64,000 nucleotides of DNA from assembly GCA_002390745.1 (NCBI GenBank), contig DGQK01000012.1, positions 1-64,000 on the forward strand, in the 5' to 3' direction. Position 1 is the first letter of the stretch; the number at the start of each line of letters is the position of its first letter. Source of the stretch: Bacteroidetes bacterium UBA4416. GTDB taxonomy: Bacteria > Bacteroidota > Bacteroidia > B-17B0 > Aurantibacillaceae. Made by a program: the position numbers and the translations under genes. Positions 58,835 to 64,000 of the stretch are shown piece after piece. The notes under the pieces were generated by a model. It had not been told where the DNA came from, did not search any database, and saw only the letters and a program-made list of their open reading frames with translations.

Positions 58835-59863
58835 TCAGTGTAAAGATGAAATGATCTGTTGTATCTTTTGTGCATTGCTCAGCACATCCATGGTGTCTGA
58901 AACAACGGGAATAAGAGGTTGTTGTTTCTGGCTGTATGTATAGCCATATACTTTGTCGTAATATTGCAGGGTAAGCCGGGCGGTATCATGCAGGTTGCCT
59001 TCATCCAGGTAATTCAGGCAGAGGCGGGTGTTGAGCGGGCCGAGTTGTTGGGCGATCTTCACCACGCAGGATTTCAGGGCTTCCGTATCGGCAGTGGCAT
59101 AATCCTTCACCAGGTTTTCGATCCGTAATTCAAACGGAATCTCGAGCTTGATGATCGTAGCCTGCTTCATCTGGATCCAGAGTGCATGCGGGATCTTGTT
59201 GAAGCCAATACTCTTCGACTCATCTTCCAGGATGACCGGTTTTGCCGGATCCTGCGCCACAAAAGCCTCATACAGGCTGTGCTCGAAATTCTGCTGCGTG
59301 GGCTGCCGGTCTTCGTTGATAGCGCCAAAAGCCGATCCTTTGTGGTTTGCGAGCCTTTCGAGGTCGATGGTTTGCAGGCCGCTTTCTGCCAGGTGTTTGA
59401 TGATGTCTGTTTTCCCGCTACCCGTATGCCCGCCCAGGAGGATGAGCTGCTGGGGTTTTGTAAAATAGTTCAGCACGTGGTTGCGGTAGCTTTTGTAGCC
59501 CCCTTTCAGGATGCTGGCCTGAAGCCCGGAGGTATTCATCAGCCAGGCGAAGCTATTGCTGCGCATGCCACCGCGAAAGCAATACACGAAGACGCTTTTA
59601 TTTTTGGACAGCTGCCTGACCTCATTCACAAAGCCCACCATTTTGGGCGACACGATCTCGAGCCCACGCGTGACGGCAGTGTCTTTGCCCTGTTGTTTGA
59701 AAAGCGTCCCTATTTCGGCACGCTCGATGTCCTCAAACAGGGGGATATTCACGGCGCCGGGCAGGTGACCTCTGTTAAATTCCACGGGAGCCCGCACGTC
59801 CACCACGAGCTCCTGCTTGCTCTGCTTCAAAAAATCATCTATGGTTAATGCCGGTGCCGTCAT
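58835..59863 (-). CDS. mnmH: tRNA 2-selenouridine synthase
   Basis: 342 residues from the ATG at 59863 (a TTG 42 nt upstream is rejected). It replaces sulfur by selenium at the wobble 2-thiouridine of some tRNAs, via a geranylated form. The N-terminal rhodanese domain has the active Cys in VFVYCFRGGMRSNSFAWL and the entry block VVDVRAPVEFNRGHLPGAVNIP. The C-terminal domain has a P-loop, LLGGHTGSGKT, and LEDESKSIGFNKIP. selD follows 1 nt after the stop, a functional pair. Confidence 0.96.
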   Translation of the reverse strand: MTAPALTIDDFLKQSKQELVVDVRAPVEFNRGHLPGAVNIPLFEDIERAEIGTLFKQQGKDTAVTRGLEIVSPKMVGFVNEVRQLSKNKSVFVYCFRGGMRSNSFAWLMNTSGLQASILKGGYKSYRNHVLNYFTKPQQLILLGGHTGSGKTDIIKHLAESGLQTIDLERLANHKGSAFGAINEDRQPTQQNFEHSLYEAFVAQDPAKPVILEDESKSIGFNKIPHALWIQMKQATIIKLEIPFELRIENLVKDYATADTEALKSCVVKIAQQLGPLNTRLCLNYLDEGNLHDTARLTLQYYDKVYGYTYSQKQQPLIPVVSDTMDVLSNAQKIQQIISSLH

Positions 59864-60406
59864 CAGGGCGAAGCTACAGTTTATTTTGAAATTGCCCGAA
59901 AGCAAAGTATTATTTTTAAAGGCATTAGGAAAATAGGCTTAGCATAAGGATTTTGGCCTTACTGCCACGACACGTTGTGAGAGAATTTCCCCGTCGGTAC
60001 CGGTACGGGCGGGCACTGTAATCCTTTACGCGGTTTGCTATAGCATACGGGTTTTACTTCACATGAATTGAATACCTGTGTTAGGAACGGAGCCACCGGT
60101 CGGAGCTCCTTGGTGTTGTTTCCGCGCCCCAGAGTATGAACGGCGCGCGCGCAGGGACAATACAACGAGTTATTGGCGGGGGCGTTCTTATTTACAGAGT
60201 CCGATGTGTGGAAGCGTCTTTGCAGCGTTTTAAACTTAAATTACCGGTAAATCGTTACAGGCGCATGGCGCTGGCTCACAGGGCAGGTATTCTTTCTGTT
60301 AATTCCGGGTTATAAAACGCACATTGTTAAAATCTTGTTAATTGAAAGCGCCGTTAGGAACACAATAATTTGGATTTTGTAACATAAATTGTATAATATT
60401 GTAATA
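59864..60406. other. Gene-poor stretch of about 540 nt
   Basis: Between mnmH and the basic secreted protein. It holds one open frame on the minus strand (59959-60240, separate entry) and no tRNA, riboswitch or promoter that I can name. TAAGG-attttgg-CCTTA at 59945-59961 is a small hairpin without a T run. Confidence 0.4.
59959..60240 (-). other. Cys-rich open frame without ATG start, possible gene or pseudogene
   Basis: Open from an in-frame TAA at 60243 to a TAA at 59959 (94 codons) with no ATG. Start candidates are a CTG at 60225 or a TTG at 60165. The product has six Cys and many Pro (SLYCPCARAVHTLG, FNSCEVKPVCYSKPRKGLQC, PPVPVPTGKFSHNVSWQ). It looks more protein-like than a random frame but matches nothing I know. 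It could be a decayed gene, a real gene with a rare start, or chance; an RNA gene is not excluded. Confidence 0.25.
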
Positions 60407-60817
60407 ATGAAACTATCCAGACTCTTTACTATTATTGTTTTATTGCTTTGTTTTGGAGCTGGAAATGTGGCTATGGCCCAGGTAAAAGGCGGCAGAAAAA
60501 GAGAGCATCGCAACCAAAGAAGCGGCGGCGGGATGTTCCATTTCAGGAAAAGTACCGGGCATGCCGATGCCTTTGCCAAAGGCGGCCAGAAGCGGAGCCT
60601 TTTTTCCCGCATTTTCAAAGGAAACAAAAGCGGAAGTTCCTGGGTATATAAAAAGACCAAGCCAGGCGTTAAGCAGAACAAGGAGCAGCCTAAGCTGTTT
60701 ACAAGAAACCGCACCAAGGCAAAACGCTACAGGGACGGCATTCTGGCCAGGCAAAACCACCAGCGGAGCGCCCGGCGTGTGAGGGGAAACAGCAGTTTCA
60801 GCAAATCCAAACGATAA
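60407..60817 (+). CDS. Small basic secreted protein
   Basis: 136 residues from the ATG at 60407 (the frame opens at a TTG 18 nt earlier). A signal peptide (LFTIIVLLLCFGAGNVAMAQ) is followed by a strongly basic mature chain with many Lys, Arg, Gly and Ser (GGRKREHRNQRSGGG, FHFRKSTGHADAFAKGG, SSWVYKKTKPGVKQNK, FTRNRTKAKRYRDGIL). It resembles a conserved but unnamed Bacteroidota protein. The charge suggests binding to anionic envelope polymers; that is inference. A terminator follows. Confidence 0.7.
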   Translation: MKLSRLFTIIVLLLCFGAGNVAMAQVKGGRKREHRNQRSGGGMFHFRKSTGHADAFAKGGQKRSLFSRIFKGNKSGSSWVYKKTKPGVKQNKEQPKLFTRNRTKAKRYRDGILARQNHQRSARRVRGNSSFSKSKR

Positions 60818-60838
60818 TGTGAACTAAAAACGATATTT

Positions 60839-60866
60839 AATCCCGGCCGGATAGCCGGGATTTTTT
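60839..60866 (+). terminator. Intrinsic terminator of the basic secreted protein gene
   Basis: AATCCCGGC, 6-nt loop, GCCGGGATT, then Ts. A possible purD promoter box starts inside the T run. Confidence 0.85.
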
Positions 60867-60873
60867 ATTTTTG
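60866..60873 (+). promoter_or_regulatory. purD: Possible -7 box of purD
   Basis: TATTTTTG matches TAnnTTTG, about 47 nt before the purD ATG, directly after the upstream terminator. No -33 TTTG. Confidence 0.45.
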
Positions 60874-60919
60874 CGGCACACAAATAATTAAGGTCCTGCT
60901 GCGGCAGGAATGATAAGAT

Positions 60920-62209
60920 ATGAACATATTAGTTTTAGGATCGGGTGGAAGGGAACATGCCTTCGCCTGGAAACTGGCCAAAAGCAAGCAACTGGAGAAC
61001 CTGTACATTGCCCCGGGCAATGCCGGGACGGCACAGTGCGGTACCAACGTGAAGATCCAGGCCACCGATTTTGAGGCGGTGAAGAACCTGGTGTGGGAAA
61101 AAAGCATTGATCTGGTGTTGGTTGGCCCGGAAGATCCGCTCGTGCAGGGCATTCACGATTATTTCCTCAATGACGAGGTGCTGAAAGAGGTTCCGGTGAT
61201 CGGCCCGAAAAAGGATGGTGCCCAGCTGGAAGGCAGCAAGGACTTCAGCAAGCAGTTTATGCTCAGGCATGGGGTGCCAACGGCAGGCTATAAAAGTTTT
61301 ACCAAAGATAATATTTCGGAAGCAGCAGCTTTCATCGAGGGGCTGACGCCGCCTTATGTGTTGAAGGCCGATGGCCTCGCGGCCGGCAAGGGCGTGCTTA
61401 TCATCGAGGATAAGGAGGAGGCAAAGCGGGAGCTGGAAAACATGATCCTCAATGCCAAATTCGGAAAAGCCGGCAATACGGTTGTGATCGAAGAATTCCT
61501 GAAAGGCATTGAGCTTTCGGTATTTGTGCTCACGGATGGAAAATCCTATAAATTACTGCCTGCGGCCAAGGATTACAAACGCATTGGCGTGGGCGATACA
61601 GGCCTTAATACGGGCGGCATGGGGGCGGTGAGCCCGGTACCCTTTGCGGATGAGGCGTTTATCAAAAAGGTGGAGGAGAAGATCGTGAAGCCGACCATTA
61701 ACGGCTTGCTGAAAGACGGCATCGACTACCGCGGCTTTATTTTTATAGGGCTGATGAATTGCGACGGTGAGCCTAAGGTGATTGAGTACAACTGCCGCAT
61801 GGGCGATCCTGAAACGGAAGTGGTGATCCCGCGTATCGAATCGGACCTGCTGGACCTGCTGCAGGGGGTCGCCACGCAGACACTTCACGAAAAAGAATAC
61901 AGCGTAACGCCGGATATTGCCACCACGGTGGTGTTGGTGTCGGGCGGTTACCCGGAAGATTATGAAAAGCATAAAGTGGTTTCGGGGCTGGAGGGCATTC
62001 ATCACAGCCAGGTATTCCATTCGGGAACTTCCCTGGCCGATAATGGGCAGGTGCTCACCAGCGGCGGACGGGTGTTTGCGGTGACGTCCTTTGGCAAAAC
62101 CATTTCAGAAGCGGTTGCTAAAAGTTTTGAAACGGCAGAGCAGATCTCCTACGATAAAAAATACTACCGCTCCGATATCGGGAAAGACCTGATCGACTGG
62201 AAGGGCTAA
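60920..62209 (+). CDS. purD: Phosphoribosylamine-glycine ligase
   Basis: 429 residues, full length. GARS joins glycine to phosphoribosylamine with ATP, the second step of purine synthesis. Blocks: MNILVLGSGGREHAFAWKLA, NLYIAPGNAGTA, LVLVGPEDPLVQGI, the ATP-grasp part YVLKADGLAAGKGVLII and VVIEEFLKGIELSVFVLTDG, DYKRIGVGDTGLNTGGMGAVSP, and EYNCRMGDPETEVVIPRIESDLLDLL. It stands alone here, without other pur genes. Confidence 0.97.
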   Translation: MNILVLGSGGREHAFAWKLAKSKQLENLYIAPGNAGTAQCGTNVKIQATDFEAVKNLVWEKSIDLVLVGPEDPLVQGIHDYFLNDEVLKEVPVIGPKKDGAQLEGSKDFSKQFMLRHGVPTAGYKSFTKDNISEAAAFIEGLTPPYVLKADGLAAGKGVLIIEDKEEAKRELENMILNAKFGKAGNTVVIEEFLKGIELSVFVLTDGKSYKLLPAAKDYKRIGVGDTGLNTGGMGAVSPVPFADEAFIKKVEEKIVKPTINGLLKDGIDYRGFIFIGLMNCDGEPKVIEYNCRMGDPETEVVIPRIESDLLDLLQGVATQTLHEKEYSVTPDIATTVVLVSGGYPEDYEKHKVVSGLEGIHHSQVFHSGTSLADNGQVLTSGGRVFAVTSFGKTISEAVAKSFETAEQISYDKKYYRSDIGKDLIDWKG

Positions 62210-62464
62210 GTTTTGAGGAACTCGAAAAAGAACAGATGTTTTATGCCATAGGCACACGAATGCATGTTGCCTGTCGTTTCCAATCCATATTAAGCTCAAA
62301 GGGCTAAGAACGCGATCATAGACATGCTTCTTAGCAGGGGCGTATAGCGTAATCCCAGGAACAGAGCTTATGAACACAATCAGGCAGTTATATGCTGACT
62401 CCGCGGGAGCCAAACATAAATGTGGCCACAGGTCCGAAGAAGTTTACTAAGGCTCTATCAGGGA

Positions 62465-64000
62465 TCAATTATTCTGCCTCCTGATCTTGATGGCTTCGGC
62501 GAAGCTGATGGCGTGGATCTTGGAGTCGAGCCAGGCGTAGAAATTAAAAAATTCCAAAGCATTTTTCTCGTACTTGTCCTTAAATACCTGTTGCAGCTCT
62601 TCTTTGAACTTCACGTAGGTTTCCTTTTGCTTGCTGTCGCGTTTGGAGAGCGCGATCTTTTTAAAGTAATCGAGGAACACCGACTCGAAACGGTATTGTT
62701 TTTTCTGGTTGTTGAAGAAGCGGACGCTTGATTTATAGATATAGGCAAGAAGGTCGTCGTTGCCCAGCTCGAAATGCACGATGAGGTTGATGAGCTTGGA
62801 AATGCGGATGGTGTCCTGCCTCAGGTCGTCGTAATTGGTATTGATGATCTTATTAAGCCACACAAGTGCTTTGTTGTATTCGCCCACGCCGAAGTAGACC
62901 ATGCTGATGATGTGGTAGATCTTTACCAGCTCTTCGTTGTTGATTTTGGTTTCGTACTTGTCGAGCCCTTTGATGATGTAAGGGATGATGTTCTTGGCCT
63001 TGTCGTGCTGCCCGATGTAGGCATACATCGTGATCTCGGCAATGTAGGATTGGATGAAAATAGCGATCTGCAGGTCGATGGCATTGAAATACTTGTTCAG
63101 CGAGAGCGACTTGAGCTTGTCGATGAGCTTAAAACCGTCGTTGTATTGTTTTTTGATGGCGAAATGGCGCACGAGGAAACCATGCGTCATGATGTAGTAG
63201 TCCGGCATTTCGGAAATGATCTCCGGGCGGTTTTCCATAAGGATGATCAGCTCCGTAAAAGCCTTGTATGCCTCATCGGTTTCGGTGATGAGCCTGTTGC
63301 ATAAGCCAACGATGTAGAGGTAGATGATCCGTGATTTGTAAGTGAGCTGCCCTGTTGTTGCCGAGATCTGCCTGGTGGCCTTGAGCACTTCGCTGATCTC
63401 TTTCACATCTTCTTTGCTTCGTGCAATCATCATGCGCGACGACACGTTGTTGAGCTTGGCGAACTGCACTTCGTATGCCGAAAAATTCTCGATCTTGTTG
63501 AACACGTCGTTCTCTTCTTCGATCAGCTCTTTCAGCGTACGGTAGTTGATGTCGCCGAAATGTGCTTCCATATCAATGAGCACTTTTTCCAGCTCAATAA
63601 TTTCGAGCAGGCTGTAAAAGAGCTCAAAGTCATGCGCCTTTTTTTTGATAATGCTCAGCTGTTTGCGCGATTGCTTATAGAGCGATTTATTGAACAGGAG
63701 CTGAATGTTCTTAATGTCTTCGTCGATCTTGGCGCTGGTAACGGTTTCGTAGCGGTGAAAACGAAGGCTTTTGAGGATGTGGTGAAGAAGCTGGTTTTTC
63801 TCGGAGGCGAAGTGCTGAACGAAGATCTCTTTTTTAAAATGATCCTTTACGGCTTCTTCGTCATAAGCCTCCTGGTTCTGGATGTAATTGAACAGCTTGA
63901 TGTAGTTCTTGTCGCCTGCCTGCAGGGAGGAGAGTAAGGTGAATTTCTTCTCCTCTTCCGGCGATAAGGACTTGATCAGGTCGAACAGTTGATTGGTTGG
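62465..64000 (-). CDS. TPR-like cytosolic protein, 5-prime end beyond the window
   Basis: At least 511 residues; the frame stays open to the window edge, and the first residues visible are PTNQLFDLIKSLSPEEEKKF, so the true start is probably just outside. A GTG at 63583 is internal. The chain is all helical with TPR-like spacing (YNDGFKLIDKLKSLSLNKYF, ELVKIYHIISMVYFGVGEYNKALVWLNKII) and no signal peptide or catalytic motif. It resembles large helical-repeat proteins of Bacteroidota with no assigned role. It is convergent with purD; the 255 nt between (62210-62464) show no terminator, repeat or ORF that I can support. Confidence 0.75.
   Translation of the reverse strand, partial: PTNQLFDLIKSLSPEEEKKFTLLSSLQAGDKNYIKLFNYIQNQEAYDEEAVKDHFKKEIFVQHFASEKNQLLHHILKSLRFHRYETVTSAKIDEDIKNIQLLFNKSLYKQSRKQLSIIKKKAHDFELFYSLLEIIELEKVLIDMEAHFGDINYRTLKELIEEENDVFNKIENFSAYEVQFAKLNNVSSRMMIARSKEDVKEISEVLKATRQISATTGQLTYKSRIIYLYIVGLCNRLITETDEAYKAFTELIILMENRPEIISEMPDYYIMTHGFLVRHFAIKKQYNDGFKLIDKLKSLSLNKYFNAIDLQIAIFIQSYIAEITMYAYIGQHDKAKNIIPYIIKGLDKYETKINNEELVKIYHIISMVYFGVGEYNKALVWLNKIINTNYDDLRQDTIRISKLINLIVHFELGNDDLLAYIYKSSVRFFNNQKKQYRFESVFLDYFKKIALSKRDSKQKETYVKFKEELQQVFKDKYEKNALEFFNFYAWLDSKIHAISFAEAIKIRRQNN

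Overview
The window is a stretch of a Bacteroidota chromosome. Several things point there: T9SS/gliding-type sorting domains, a PorP/SprF-family protein, a PorE-like OmpA protein, SprB-type adhesin repeats, LytTR regulators paired with propeller kinases, the GT2-DUF2062 fusion, the Bacteroidota form of YbeY (GYKDK instead of GYDH), and many TAnnTTTG -7 boxes with no obvious Shine-Dalgarno sequences. The order cannot be fixed from the sequence. I see no tRNA, rRNA, CRISPR array, phage or intact insertion sequence. Start codons were chosen by reading the bases; several long open frames begin at TTG or GTG well upstream of a better ATG, and two genes appear to have only a CTG at the conserved N-terminus.

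Layout. 1-3.7 kb: a LytTR response regulator and a beta-propeller histidine kinase on the minus strand. 3.9-10.9 kb: a divergent plus-strand gliding/T9SS group (SprB-repeat adhesin, PorP/SprF, PorE-like OmpA protein), ended by a strong terminator. 10.9-15.3 kb: two tandem TPR-SpoIIE phosphatases. 15.4-21.3 kb, minus strand: a CYTH protein and two tandem 848-residue GT-C/TPR membrane proteins that carry a calcium-loop-like insert. 21.3-25.1 kb: a 1247-residue NtrY-like histidine kinase. 25.2-29.7 kb: a WG-repeat protein, a small membrane protein, a secreted protein and a DUF4421-like outer-membrane protein. 29.9-34.9 kb: a GT2-DUF2062 fusion, an RluE-like pseudouridine synthase, a membrane protein, comB, gcvT and a nucleotidyltransferase with a 44-residue partner ORF. 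35-39.2 kb: a glycosyltransferase and a GH18 protein. 39.2-41.4 kb: rpmH and, divergently, an MsbA-like ABC transporter. 41.4-47.1 kb: a lipoprotein, then a tightly coupled minus-strand operon (DUF4175 protein, RsbW-like kinase, lipoprotein, ybeY). 47.3-53.6 kb: two paralogous T9SS type B surface proteins built of Ig-like repeats. 53.6-64 kb: dxs, a Gcr-type membrane protein, the mnmH-selD pair, a basic secreted protein, purD, and a TPR-like cytosolic protein cut by the window edge.

The genes form three themes: surface export and adhesion (adhesins, PorP, PorE, GH18, large surface repeats), envelope sensing and partner switching (two histidine kinases, two SpoIIE phosphatases, an RsbW-like kinase), and housekeeping (rpmH, dxs, purD, gcvT, ybeY, RluE-like, mnmH/selD). 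Between genes lie several long imperfect palindromes of the interspersed type. The observations I find most worth checking are the 15-nt element shared by the divergent regulator/adhesin promoters, the duplicated GT-C genes with the calcium-loop insert, the two CTG starts, the 44-residue ORF before the nucleotidyltransferase, and the shared Cys-rich N-terminal domain of the two large repeat proteins.
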